A stretch of DNA of 64,000 nt from positions 19,775,254-19,839,253 of the forward strand of contig JAQFVV010006197.1 in the NCBI GenBank assembly GCA_028023455.1, read 5' to 3'. Each line of letters opens with the position of its first letter. Position 1 is the stretch's first letter. A model generated the notes under the pieces. It did no database searches, was not told the origin of the DNA, and was given only the letters and a program-made list of their open reading frames with translations. Shown piece by piece: positions 24,271 through 37,240 of this stretch. The translations under genes were made by a program, and so were the position numbers. This DNA is from Epiperipatus broadwayi. Its lineage: Eukaryota > Onychophora > Udeonychophora > Euonychophora > Peripatidae.

Positions 24271-25380
24271 TACCTGGGTCTCGTTTTACACGATAGATAG
24301 GTTCCTCAGAAAACACGCGCAAATGAAATCGCGCAAAAATAGACGTAACTTAATTGAAAAAGGGGGGATGCGGTCTGTGATTTTTCAAAATTCGCGTAAA
24401 AGCAAAGCACCAATGTAAAATTACTTTAAAATTTGCGCAAAAAAAAAAATAAGAAAATAAAATATGACTAATAAAAAATTTCAAATTTGAAAAAAATTGA
24501 TACAAGACAAACTTTTTTTAACTATAATATTTAATTTTATTCAAAATAATATATTTTTATGCATTCATTTTTTTATACATGTTTTAATTATTATCGCTAT
24601 TTGTCGAAAAACATGTTCGTTTGCAAACTGGTAAAAAATCAGATTCTCACAAGAGGAAATACAATTAGCACCAAGTTCACTCTCATGTTATGTTAATGGT
24701 TTTCTGTTGACAACGTAATTAGTAATTAATCTTTGAGACGATGATTTTATTAATTGTTTATGAACTTAGACTTATGATAATAAAAAGACATTTATTCACC
24801 ACTGCTAGGAAAAATTTAATTAAAACTAACAACTAAAAATTAAATTCTTATTTTTGTTTTTAATTTTTTAATTTTCAATTCCGTTTAAAAATCAAATTTC
24901 GTTTTACATCACATTAATTTCAAGTCACCATAAGTAATTTTTAAATTGTTAATTACAATTAAAAATCAGAGCTTTTAAAAATAAACTTGCGGACACTAAA
25001 TGATTAATAATTAATTATGATCTTTTTTTAAAAGCAAAAACAGAATGTGATTTAAAATGCAAAATTAACATGCACAATGTTTGAACAAATTTACATTATA
25101 ATCTTGTAAAATTTAATGTATGTATTCATAAAATGTGAAAATCATGATTTTAATTTCATTATTGTATAAAATCTTACTATTATAAAGCACTGAAAATATT
25201 GAAATTACTAAGATGAAAGTCGAATTCCAATAATGTGCTATTACTTTCAATATAACGTAAGTGCACAAAATTTATTATTTAAAGTAATAGCGCATTATCG
25301 GAGTTCGACTTCCAGTGAAACATGAATCGCGTAACTTTAAAATTGTGTTAAATAAGTCCGCATAAAAAGAGACCCAGGTG
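24271..25380. mobile_element. TA-flanked TIR element (pogo/Tigger-like ends), copy 1
   Basis: The ends read yACCTGGGTCTC followed by gttttac on the left and the inverted equivalent on the right. TA dinucleotides flank both ends (24269-24270, 25381-25382), the Tc1/mariner/pogo target. The subterminal gatagataggttcc and a cgTTTTA block resemble the ends of Tigger-type elements. The 1.1-kb body has no open transposase frame. A minus-strand stretch near 24620-24700 (ELGANCISSCENL) may be a transposase remnant, since the other copy reads EGGASCTFSCDES at the same place. Confidence 0.85.
25215..25312. repeat. Hairpin nested in TA element copy 1
   Basis: Arms 25215-25250 and 25278-25312 are near-complementary over about 33 bp (gtcgaattccaataatgtgc against its inverse), with three or four mismatches. 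The arms carry CpG. This hairpin is not seen at the matching place of the copy at 48-49 kb. Confidence 0.75.
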
Positions 25381-25382
25381 TA

Positions 25383-28300
25383 ATTACAAACCTAAATTTT
25401 GTCTATGTTCATTCATACTTTGCCTTTTAAGCTTTAAATATTTATATATAAGCACACACATATTAGTTGTGTTCCATGAGACAAATACATTTCAAAAGAA
25501 AGAATTAAATTAATACATTCGTGACAATCTTATCTAATTAGATAAATTTATTTGATTCAAAAGTTTAGTTTTTTTTATTATTATTATTACAAATATCTTG
25601 AATTCATGATGATTTCTAGATAGTTTAGACTGTGCATTTTACTGAGACTATTCAATAAGTAGTCTGTTGATCTGTTTACCATGAACATCTTGTATGCACT
25701 TACTATCCATGCTTACATGGATAATTCGTGCATAAAGTAATGTAAAGTGGTTTATTAATGTCTAAAGGTCATGATAATTCGATGAAAATATTTCAAAACT
25801 AAGAGTGCTAATATATACATATAGTTATTAAATTAGTATCAGTCTTAAACTAAACAGGCAAATGGATACTTGGCTTCAAACCCTATAGCCGAAAAACTAC
25901 ACACATTTTTTCATATTTATATATTTAACAAAATAAGCACATGAACACAATAGTGATAACAAATGACAAAATCCTAATTTTATAAGCACTGATTTAACCT
26001 GAAATCCATATCGAGATCATTTTTCCATTTTCAGATGTTATTAATCATATGATTAAAATATATGTAATAAAATAAAAATTATATGTATGTTACATTTGTT
26101 AAATTATAATTTTTTCCTAGGTGAACATATTTATAAAATATCCACTTTTATTTTCTAAAAACAGAAATGACACTTTGAACTGATAAAGGATTAAACAGAG
26201 TGCTTTATTTAAATTTTTTTTTTTATATAAATTCACATTTTATTATCATCATTAAATAGATTTTGAAGAGCTTGGGAAAAAAAGCTTTTTCATAACAGCT
26301 TTTTATATTCCATGTTTATAAAAAATAATTTTCTTAATCACATGAATTTTGCATAATGGAGGTTATAAAAATTTATGAATGGTTATAAATTATAATAACT
26401 TGGTAAAAGAAGAATCATTTGCATAATGACTCTGGGTTATGTATATGAAGACTTGATGTAAGATCAATCAGTTTTAAAAATTATCAATGTTAACATCATG
26501 GCACACATGTTTAACATATTAAAATAAAGCTGAAAAAAAAAAAATCTTGCAAATCGAAATAATTTATTATAATTAAAGTAATAGTCATTGTGGTAAAAAA
26601 TATGTTAAGTTTTAAAATGATGTGCTTGGGTAATATATAAATATACACAAATGGTAATGAGAATAGGTCATTATCATGACTAATATGCCATATTATTGGC
26701 CAGGTGATAAAAGTCTTGAAGCATTCAATATATGCACTTAATATCAAAATATATATATATATGCTTTGCACACAGATAATAAAGCTGTTAAAAATAAGTA
26801 ATATTATCCAAAAGTTACTGCCAAGCACTTTCAGGACCGTTTATAGTCCCATAGTTTAGTAATTAAATACTTTGAAAATTAAAATCAAAACTACCATGTA
26901 AGTAACCAAAACTTGTGTAGTATGGGACAGTAAATCAGTTTATGTTAGATAGTAATCAATAATATTTGGATTTGAATTAAATGAAATTCACCACATTCAT
27001 TACAAAATATTTCAGTGTACTTATTAATATTATAAATTCAACTTGGAAATTATGATTATTGGCATTTCATGTAAAATTTGAAATGAGATTATAAATGTCC
27101 CAATCTATTAGTAATTCCTGCATAGTAGACGACTAGTATTATATGATAAATTTGTCTGCAAATGAAAAAGCATGATTGTGCGATAACATATTCATGCTTT
27201 CAAAAGAAAATATACTTCATGGTTCTATACAATACTCCTGCTGCTTGATATGTGTTCGGACTAAGTTTAAATGAAACATATGTAATACATGATATTGCTT
27301 TGCTTATGTTCCTTTAGTTAACAATTAACAATTTTGGAAGTTGAATTTGTATTAGAGTGCAGAAATTCATTCCAATATATTACAAAATATAACAGAGTTA
27401 ATTATAACATTTACAAAAAACTTGTCTTAGATGAAATATCAAACTAATATATAAAGAGTAATAGAAAATGATTTATTCTGATTTGCATTTAGTGCATGTG
27501 AACAGTTAGCATGAAGCTTGATCTGAAATTACTGTAGTAATAAAAAAGTATTTCATGATAAATGTGAGCACGATTTTGGAAAGAAAAGTAATCTGTTTTT
27601 TGCATCATCATCTATGTCCTTCTGGTAAAAGTATTCAACATTACATTTCTTTAGAGATAATATAAAGAAGTCAATATTGATTACTTTCATCAGAAGGACA
27701 TGGATGAAAATATAATGAAAAGCTACAATTATGTATAAAAAGTTCATGGCAAAAATTATATAATTGTATTGCAAGATGTTAAATAAAGACTAAAGAACTT
27801 GTATATGTCTGATATATGTGGACATACTTATTGAACTTTGCATAGTTATCACAAAATCCATTTTTAACTTTTATTAAGTTTTTATCTTCTTTTGTACTTA
27901 TCAGAATTAGGATGGCTATACCTATTTATGAATAAGAGCTAAATGATAATAATGGTTTTCATAATTTATTTTTGATTAGGTTAATTTAAGATATTTTCTA
28001 GTGGGCTTTATAAAAAATGCTCCAATGCTTCACACAATATATATTCATATATTATTATCAAAGAAATCTGATACAAAATTATTTTAGCTATTATAATTTT
28101 TATAAAACTACTAAACATCACATGATCACCATTTCTTATGCTTACACAAGCTGTTTACACAGAGGCTAAACTCTCCATACAGTAGCACTACCAGTGTAAG
28201 CCAGAGTAATCAATGGATGCAAGAAGATTTGTGCATAAAATCCCTATCTAGTGCATACTCATCCAATATCCCAACTAGTTTCTAGCTTGTGGCTTTCATC

Positions 28301-28563
28301 AGGGATGAGCCTTGGATTTGAGAGCACTGCACCTAGATCTTAGGAACTAATACAACCCTCCAGCAGACATCTTTTACTTTACTACCTAACTATAACGCTT
28401 TGAGTGCAAAATGAAAACACATCTTATAAACATGAACTGTATTGTTTTTAATAACTCAACTATGTTTTGTTGACTACAAACAAAGAATACTCTTAAACAA
28501 AGTCACAAGATAGAGACTTTGAAAAGATAAGAATGGTGTCTAATTTTTGTATCTAAATTGACC
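25383..28563. other. AT-rich stretch with small hairpins
   Basis: A 17-bp inverted repeat (tcatctatgtccttctg, one mismatch) lies at 27608-27624 and 27691-27707. A short tagtcccatag / agtatgggaca pair flanks 26842-26932. The frames at 26511-26828 (-) and 27553-27774 (-) are hydrophobic AT-rich strings without domains. At 28140-28400 the text is more mixed but unassigned. Confidence 0.5.
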
Positions 28564-29312
28564 TAAAATAAAAATTCATATAACATTAAAATACTAGCAA
28601 AAAAAAATAAATTTTACTAAAATTCTTCCACAACCATGGTTTCATCTATTAACAAATAGATCCTTTTAAGTGAAATTCAATTAAGCATACCACCTATATA
28701 TATGAAACAAAATTTATTCACATAATTTTCCTAATTTCAATTAATTTAGATTTTATCTTCATACCAGAATCAGAATTTTAAATAGAATAATAAATGATTC
28801 AAAATATTTAATTGATTGCAAATCTATTCCTTGAATAGTTTATAAGATTCCTTGCAGTTGTCATAAAATTTACATAAGTCAGAGTAAATTAAATCTTAAT
28901 GAAAGTTAAAGTTCATAAAAGCAGAGTTAAAAATAAATATAATAACATAGCTTTGCATATTCATAAACTGAATACAGACCATAAAATATTATTTGACAAC
29001 ACTGAGGTTATCTTTTATAAAACTAAAAATAAAGTGAATTGAAAATAGGAATAAAATAAACTTTGATAAATTATATATTTTGAATCTAAGGCCATCAATC
29101 TCATAAAGACCACCATTGATGCTAAAGGAAGTTGGGTTTGGAAGTGAATGATGGGAAAGTTATTTCTTTTGGTATAAATATGTAGTATGTTTAGTTGAAT
29201 TTCACTTAAAAAGGTCTATTTGTTAATAGATGAAACCATGGTTGTGGAAAATTTTTAGTAAAGTTTAGGTTTTTTTGGCTAGTATTGTAATGTTATATGA
29301 ATTTTAATTTTA
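28564..29312. mobile_element. Inverted-repeat element with ~115-bp arms
   Basis: The arms at 28564-28680 and 29195-29312 are reverse complements at high identity, including a shared ccacaaccatggtttcatct and caaatagaycyttttaagtg. The spacer is about 514 bp of AT-rich, non-coding sequence. The structure is that of a MITE or fold-back transposon about 750 bp long. I could not find a convincing target duplication. Confidence 0.85.
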
Positions 29313-29725
29313 CTTATTATTACTAGTATAGCAATAAGAAGTATTTAATCTAAATTCACTTATATAGTCCAATCTAAAGTCCTGATATGAGATTGTGAAG
29401 GTCTTCCATTAACCACTTTAAATCCATTCACTTTTATTTTGTCTACTAACAACTGTGAAATTTTCCAATTTGTTGCCTGTTAATATTAACAAAATGTTAC
29501 AATATATGTAAATCACTATTCAATTTTCATATCAAGAAGTTTTTGATTGGTTTATATAAATGAATTTAGGTACAAAGATAAGATAGCTTTGTTATCTTTT
29601 AAAAGTCTCTCTCTATCTTGTGTCTTTTCAATACAGTATATGTGTATATTATGTAATTTCATTCTGACAAAAATTATACAGGAATATTGTACTTGAAAAT
29701 TAAATAGCAATTTACTAAAAACATT

Positions 29726-30141
29726 TCAGGTGGCATTTTTATCCAGATTATCAGGCAATTTTCTAATGGTAGAAATAGCTGCAATATATTATTTTATAAT
29801 TAAAGTATCTCTGTCAAAATCAGAAAATGAAACAGATTATATATTTATTAATGAATTTGTGTTCAGAAAGGGGAGGAGGTAAATTTATTAAGAAACTTAT
29901 AATTGAGTTTGAGAAAGTAAAAGCATTTAATAAATATAAGAAATGAATTGAAAAATGTGCTATTTTTTATTGCTTTGTATTGTAATACAATAATAAAATG
30001 AATGATGCAAAATTCAAGGTCCATGGATTGTGGTTCCAACTCTGTCTCTTCCTATATTCAAGCTCCTTATGAATTCTCGAACAATAAAATCTTTGATTTT
30101 TTTTTAAAAGTATATATAGTAAGGCAATTTCTATAGCATAA
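29726..30141. repeat. Long inverted repeat, left arm
   Basis: About 415 bp matches the reverse complement of 32845-33267 nearly throughout. Outer edge aggtggcattttta, inner edge tttctatagcata. The open frame at 29967-30155 (-) and its mirror at 32943-33164 (+) exist only because the arms are copies. They show no domain. Confidence 0.92.
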
Positions 30142-32844
30142 AGGGGGACGAACACTTATTGCTGTCTAAATATAAACAATAAATTGTCACAAACCCATGC
30201 ATGGATTTATAAATAAAAAAAAGGGTTTTATTAATATTGATCTGATACAAATGTTAAATAGTAAAGTTATAGTCTATGGGTATATATGTATATTATCAGT
30301 ATATATAGACAACTGAACATTTTATATTACAATATATATATAATCTGAGCAGTTCTAACCTTAATAACATAATAAATATGATTTTGATAATATTTTAATA
30401 TGATTTTTTCTTTGGATGTATCAGAACTAATCCCATTAATTATAATTTTTTTTTATAAAATCAATTTAACTATTCTTAATGACTGGCATTTATTTCCTAT
30501 TGTTAAAAGAGCAAACAATTTTGGCAAATTAAAATAAAAAGAATCAAATAAAAGAGAATCTTATATATATAAAATCCAAATAATGATCAATAAGATTGAG
30601 GAAAAAAATCAAATTAATATCATTATTAAAAAAAAAAAAGATTACAAATTAAAAATATATTGTGCTCATTTACATTAGGGAGTACTTATATGCAGTAATG
30701 TAAGTTGAAAAATTAATAACCACAAATACTATGAAAAAAATACAAATATTAACCATGGCAAAAATAAGGAATTTTCTAATTGAAAATATAATGGTATAGA
30801 AAATATTTACAGTATAATAAATTTTAATATTGAAAATAAATGACATGCAACAAAATTCTTATTGTGAATAACAAATTGGGAATAGCATCAACTGAATAAA
30901 CTTAATATGTTTCATCAGAATATCTAATTAATGAGTAGTAAAAATTATTAATAGGGAAATAAAAATATTTAGCTGAAAATATTCTAACACTTCTAAAATA
31001 AGTTAAGTAAAATTTATTCACATTGAACATTATTATAATTATGAAGGTCAAGTTAGCCTATTACTATTCAAAAAATTGTCTAATAAAAAAATGAATATAA
31101 AATAATATATAATTAAGTAGACTCAGTCATAATATAAAAAATAACCAAAAAAATTAGTTCATCCATATTTCAAAGATTAAATTCAGAATAAGTCAAAGCC
31201 TTTCAGAAAAAAACTGGGCACCCGTTTGACAAAGAGTCTCATAAGTTTTCTGCAATGGTGGCAAAATCAAGAATCAGCATTAGAAAATAAGGCAAATACT
31301 TATCCCTTAGGAATAAAAAACAGTATTGAATCTACAAAAAAATCTCATAAGGAAGGTATGTTAGCCATTAGTAAAAACTTAAAACTAGGCAAATTATAAT
31401 TGCTGCATTATGAATTATAAAGAAAAAAAATGAACATTACATGTATGTAATCTCAATACCTGTTCATTGTAATAGCATAAGAAATAAAATTATAATAAAA
31501 AAAATCTATTGTAAACAAAGTATGACAGCAGGGTACATTCCTTTAAAAAAGAACATCATGATAAAAACGTTCTAAGTTAATTAGCAGGAAAAAAACAAGA
31601 AAGTTAATTGAAAACCAGTGACTGATAAAAAAGTATTTATTTTGTAATCATAGTGACCTTAATTTTATTGAGAATAGAACAAGAAATGTTACTACAGCCT
31701 AAAACTAAATTAGCTCATCCTGTCAGATTTCGATGATTGTGTACAAAAATATTCGTTTTTTTTTTTAATGGATGAAAATCTGAAAATGTGTTTAATAAGC
31801 TATTTCACTGATTTAAGAAATTTATAAATTTACATACAAAATTACTTGATTTAAATATATATTAAATTAATACAAAATCATCTTCATAAAAAATATTCCC
31901 CAATAAAATTTATAAACTTGTGTTGTTTATAAATTTTATGGTAAATAATTATTAAACGAGCACATGATTTTGATAAGTACATATTCACAATACGAATGTA
32001 AAAAATAAACATATATAACAAACTAAACATATATAAAACAAATCAAATAGAGTTAAAAAAGAAATTCAGATATTAGTTTATAACCATCATGTTCATATTT
32101 ATATTATGTACTATTTAATTTCTCAAGTCATTAGAATTAAAATAAATAAATTATTCTTGTTGATTAAGAGGCAGCAAAAAAAAAAAAAACAACAACCTCT
32201 AAATAAAACTGAAAATATTTTAAAACATCAGAAATATTTAAGCAGCTTTATCTACTGAATTGAACTTTTTTAAAAAATATTTAATACACATAAAATGACT
32301 TTAATAATATTAGAAGATTATCTGGAACTTTATATAATGTTTTATAGTATGGAAGAAATGCATTTACTTTATATCAACAACCTGAAATGTAAACCCAGAC
32401 CGAGTTAATTATTTCCAAGAGATTTAGAATTTTTCTATCAAGTAGCAAGTCCATAACCAACTTAGACAATTGTCCAATATTGATCAATAAATAGGATATA
32501 GCCATTGCTAATTAAAGAGTAAAACAAATGGGGAAATATACCACTTATCACCTTCAAGAATTGGAAAACCAAATTACTATCAACTTCTTCTCTACTATTC
32601 CGCTAAAACAGGCTGTTAGATAGGTTTTTGCCCTTTTTTAAAAAAAAAGCTATTTTATCTTTTAGGCAATCTAACTCATTAGAAAAGATGGCAGTTCATT
32701 CCAGAGAAATGTTATTTATATAGTTCATTTACAACATTTAATAATAACAATAATATAAAATATTAACTAATGTTATCAGAATATGTATTATTCAAAATAA
32801 CTTATTGAAGAAGCTATATCACATCATCATAAAGAAAAATGTTA
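30142..32844. other. Spacer inside the long inverted repeat
   Basis: About 2.7 kb of AT-rich DNA between the arms. I see no transposase frame or other coding domain, only short runs of A and T and minor AT microsatellites. Confidence 0.6.
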
Positions 32845-33267
32845 TTATGCTATAGAAATTGCCTTACTATATAGTTTTAAAAAAATCAAAGATTTTACTG
32901 TTCAAGAATTCATAAAAAGCTTGAATATAGGATGAGACAAAGTTGGAACCACAATCCATGGACCTTGAATTTCAGCATCAGTCATTTTATTACTGTACTA
33001 CAATACAAAGCAATAAAAAAATAGCACATTTTTCAGTTCGCTTCTTATATTTATTAAATATTTTCACTTTATCAAACTCAATTATAAGTTTCTTAATAAA
33101 TTTACCTCCTCCCCTTTCTAAACACAAATTCATTAATAAATATATAATTTGTTTCATTTTCTGATTTTGACAGACACTTTAATTATAAAATAATATATTG
33201 CAGCTATTTCTGCCATTAAATATAGTATAGAAAATTGCCTGCTAATCTGATAAAAATGCCACCTAAA
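32845..33267. repeat. Long inverted repeat, right arm
   Basis: Reverse complement of the left arm with scattered substitutions and small indels. Together the arms and spacer make a unit of about 3.5 kb. The absence of outward homology means the arms end sharply at both outer edges, as expected of a large TIR element or of two inverted copies of one repeat. Confidence 0.92.
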
Positions 33268-34126
33268 ATCAGCATTCTTTGAGTGGAATGTGATTGGTTA
33301 TGTGATAGACTTTATAACATAACACAAAACCCATTAATCAATGAAAACATAGAAAATATTGCCAAATATCAGTACATTAACTAGATCTCACAAAACTTTA
33401 TCAAATCTTGTACTTCTCATTTTATGTTTTTGCCACCAATTCAATATAAAAATAATAAATTTATTGAGAATATTTCCAATGGATAATAAAATTTAACAAC
33501 TATATTTGACATTATACAAAGTATAAAAACTCAAAAACTATGTTACTCTAACCAATGATAACATATATGCTACAATATATATATAAATATCTTTGTGTTT
33601 TTGATTGATATGTATATTATTTATATAAATTTTTGAATTGCCTGGATATTTATCGTGATATTTTTTGAATAAAAAAAGATATCATTATAGACACTTCCAT
33701 CTCTTGGTAAATTCCAATTTATAACTTTAAAAATATTTGATAGGAAATGTACAAAAGTGATCCTGTAGAAGGTAATGCTAATTCCAGCAAATCAAAATCT
33801 TACCTGAATATTATTATATCATATAAAACATGAATTCTCTAGATCTGCAATAAGGATTATCAGGGATCTATCTTAGATGCTAAGACCTGAATTTAAGTAA
33901 TTATATATCAATTTTAAATCAGTTGACTGGAAGTTTTATTGCACATGTTAAATAGAATAACACTTTAGCATAAGTATATAATGTAATAAATAATGAAATA
34001 TATATTTAAGTGAATAAAAGCTATTAAATTGGTCATTTTTATGTTAATGTAAATCAATGGATTATTCATGTGTTTATAACATTAATATTTTGGGAAAACT
34101 TATAACTTTGAATCTAACGATACAGA
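33268..34126. other. AT-rich sequence before the LTR element
   Basis: No frame with a domain and no repeat boundary. The target site for the Gypsy element (aatt) is the last four bases before 34131. Confidence 0.55.
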
Positions 34127-34722
34127 AATTTATACCGAGACAAAGTCGGTACATGTATATATGCACACACACAAGCAGTGTAAATACTCTATATTTTATT
34201 TACTTTCAGTTTATGATAAAAATAAATGTAGTTTTCTTTCAATGCTTTATAAAATACCCTATAAAATAAAATGTTAATATTTCTGATTAAATAATTTAAG
34301 GCTTTCATAAAATCTATTATAATAATATCCTCTAAAAAATAAAAATATTACTAATATGCCATTTAAATCTCAATAAGTAATTTCTACTTGTATATGCCGC
34401 GGGGGTAATTAAAAAGGGGTTTATTTTAATTATAACTATAGCGAAAGTTAAAAGCTTATAGAGGTGATTTTGAGATTAAATGCTCGACTTTTAAACTAAT
34501 GTAAGATTATATTGTTCTCTTAAAACACACACGCACGTATGCATCAGAGGTGTGAATAAGTATAAATTTTTTAACTGAGATTGCAATATGAGATTGCCTA
34601 AACCTAAGATTGCCTCAAGCATATGGATTGAACGAACACTACGTAGGACACGGACCCCAACGACAACTCAGAGAATATTGAACTCTGGGTGGAGATTGGA
34701 TCCTCAGATAATAGCCAACCCA

Positions 34723-34730
34723 TATAAATA
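34723..34730 (+). promoter_or_regulatory. TATA box of the 5' LTR
   Basis: The motif tataaata is repeated at the same place in the 3' LTR. It is the best candidate for the pol II promoter that would start the genomic RNA. No initiator is assigned. Confidence 0.5.
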
Positions 34731-34897
34731 TGAGTCTTAGTCTTTGTCTACACCTTGGTTACAGTTTTTCACATTCTTTGTTTTTGTTTTGCTTATGCTT
34801 ATAGTTCTTTTTTAAATTCTTCCAGAAGCTACAACCAGAACTTTCTTTTTTTTGCTACCCGGTCTACCCAATATGACCACTGTGAAATTAACCTTTA

Positions 34898-34951
34898 GAG
34901 CGTCGATCGTCATGATGGGCTAAGAAACCCCTCAGTGATTGATCGATGCTC
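34898..34951 (+). repeat. Conserved LTR hairpin
   Basis: Arms gagcgtcgatc and gatcgatgctc pair with one mismatch in this LTR. In the 3' LTR (41281-41334) the pairing is perfect over 11 bp. It sits about 170 bp downstream of the TATA box, so it would be in the transcript. Confidence 0.7.
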
Positions 34952-36339
34952 CGCCGCCAGAACATCTCCACCGCTACGAGTGATCAACAACAGTGTCGTC
35001 CAAACATCGTACTCCAATCAGTCCAATGACGTTGTCCCGTCTAACTTACAAGAATCGTCCAAACATACTATGATGAACTTATATAAAATAAATAATCACT
35101 TATTATGGAAACAGTATCCAACCGGTTCGAACCCTCACCAAATTAGAAGCAGCAGAAGACTACGCAAAATCCTAGGTAAACATTTTATTTCTTTATGCTC
35201 CCAGTCATTCTTTAATTATACTTTAAAAGGCAATCTCATAACTAATTAAATTCACATTTCGTAAAATCAAAATATAAAATGATCCATAATCCCTCATATT
35301 TGAATTAATATTTTAACCTCAACTTTCGTAGAATAAAATGTCAGAAGTTATATAATTCCTCATATTTAAATCTTAGGACTTTTCCTGTTATGAACTTTGA
35401 TCAGAATTATTGTTTTCTTTTCGCAACAAAATTATTCCGACTCACCTAACTTCAAAATGTAAAAGAAGGAAATATATTATATCATCCATGTTTATTATGC
35501 ATAATATGTTCTTTTCTGTGCGAATGCAAGAATGCGTGTATGTGTGTGCAAATAAATCTATTAACTAATGTTTTCATTTTTTTTATATTCAATAAATTCC
35601 ATTTTTATTTAAACAAGTCGAGCATTCCTCAAATCATTCTCTATAATTAAAAAATATATTTAAGTATTATAAGTAAAATTTATTCACGCAATTAATTATG
35701 TTTACTTTTAAATTTGTCTTTCTTATCTTTGTTTTGTTTATTTCTTTAAACTTCATCGTGCCGTAAGTCACGATGTTTATTTACTATATAGTTAAGATAA
35801 GTTTAAGAGTTGGGAGGGCCTATTAATAATTTGTGTAAGTAAATGTCAATAAAGATAATATGAATAATTCTATTGGACTGTATGATACTGGGGGGATGAT
35901 ATTACAAGCTTCTAATTTTTTTTATATAAGGACGCATAAATCAAACATTCGTACTAGTTGCAAAATAGCCAATATCTCGGCCCCATATTTGGATTGATCT
36001 GTAAATCAACCAAGCTTCTTCTCTATTGGTTATTATTGTGTCTTTTACCAAAATGATATTCTTGAAACAATTTCATCGGAAGACCCTGAGTGACCCTTAT
36101 TGGTCCATGCTGGGAGTTTGAGCTTATGGGCGGGGATAAGACTTCGAAATCGTTTTTGATATGACGTAAGGTGATGCGAGAAATTAAATTGTAAATTAAA
36201 TCATCGTATCTGGCGCCCCCTTGTGTTGATAATGAACAACTATCGATATAGGAAATTAAATAAAGCTTTACGCTATATCATGTTTATTTCGGAGCTCTCA
36301 ATCCCTATACGATCGGTTGAATAAGGGTCCGGTTACAAA

Positions 36340-36359
36340 TGGCGCTTCCAAACGTGAGG
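36340..36359 (+). promoter_or_regulatory. Candidate primer binding site
   Basis: TGGCGCTTCCAAACGTGAGG begins two bases after the LTR, where the tRNA primer anneals. TGG matches the CCA end of any tRNA, and the ACGTGA part is reminiscent of tRNA-Trp primer sites with an indel. The tRNA identity is a guess. Confidence 0.5.
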
Positions 36360-36658
36360 CTAATATAAATAATGTTTTGGAGAGAAGCAAATCAAGACAT
36401 TAGCCAAAAGCGGCCGAACCTCGTAAAAGACGCAAAACTTTTTCACGTAAACGAAAAAGGGAAAAAGAAAAAATTATGGATGGACAACGAATAAAGCAAA
36501 GGAGAACATAGCGGGAGATGGAGGCGCGGACGTTGATTAATCACTTCTTATCATAAATAAATAAAAAATAAAATAATCACGTTCCTTAAGCATCAACAAA
36601 AAGTTGTAACAGTTTAGATATAAATAAAGAAAGAAAAAAATCTTTTATTAAGTCATAA

Positions 36659-37240
36659 ATGAACATCAATAACGATAATATGTGGGAAAGTGAAATAGGA
36701 AAAATAGTACAAACATTTAAGGGAAGGAGGAATGAGGACCCAAATGAACACATAGAGAGCCTAGAGAGATTATTCGCTACACGACGCTCTAATGAAGAGG
36801 GTAAAATAGCCATAGCAGTCAGCCACATACGTGAAGGGGCTCTAGATTGGTGGAAATCGATACAACAAAAACCAAAGACATTTAGGCAGTATGAAGAAAT
36901 GATAAAGGAGAGCTATTGGGGGAAGGCAAGACAAATGAGAGCCTTACGTGAAATAGAAAATGAGGAATGGAAAACAGGAGAAACGATGGAAGATTTTTTT
37001 TCGTAGGAGAATGGCACAGCTAAGACAAATAAACTTAGGCGCACCATCTGAGGAATGGTTAATCAGAATAGCACGAAGGGGATTACCCGCATGGGCAAAA
37101 CGATTTTTGACAGGGATAGATAACATGGACAAAGTAATAAGGAGGTTAGAAGAGATAAAGGATGAAAATGAGGAAGAGGGAGAAAGTCAAATAGCCAATA
37201 TAGGAAAGATCATAAAGGAAGAGGGAAGAAGTAGAAATGG
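36659..37240 (+). pseudogene. gag: Gypsy Gag, frameshifted
   Basis: Gag forms the particle that packages the element's RNA. The frame opens at ATG 36659. The Gag core GALDWWKSIQ and a following QYEEMIKESYW lie in the first frame (36659-37006). The reading then shifts one frame in a T run at about 36990-37000, and the rest of Gag continues in 36960-37391. The protein is short, roughly 190-200 residues before the protease. I find no CCHC zinc knuckle between the Gag core and the protease, only an acidic and basic charged linker (EEIKDENEEEGES). There is no separate stop between gag and protease, so gag and pol probably formed one polyprotein. Confidence 0.88.

Larger units (their letters stand above)
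34131..36337 (+). repeat. 5' LTR
   Basis: About 2207 bp, starting TATACCGAG (the 3' copy starts TGTACCGAG, so the canonical TG is mutated here) and ending GGTTACA. A TATA box (tataaata) lies at 34723-34730 and an AATAAA at about 36258. A 104-codon open frame at 34935-35249 has no ATG at its start (it begins with GTG). A donor-like cctag/gtaaac follows at about 35175. LTRs of Gypsy elements are commonly a few hundred bp, so this length is unusual. Confidence 0.95.

Noticed and set aside
26511-26828. 105-codon minus frame with membrane-like composition
   Set aside because: Hydrophobic Ile/Phe/Leu/Tyr text is what AT-rich DNA yields by chance. There is no signal peptide, motif or neighbour support.
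29967-33164. Frames at 29967-30155 (-) and 32943-33164 (+) as a duplicated gene
   Set aside because: They mirror each other only because they lie in the arms of an inverted repeat. No domain or codon bias supports coding.
34935-35249. 104-codon frame in the 5' LTR as a gene
   Set aside because: It begins at GTG with no ATG in frame, and its counterpart in the 3' LTR is frameshifted. I kept it only as a note on the LTR.
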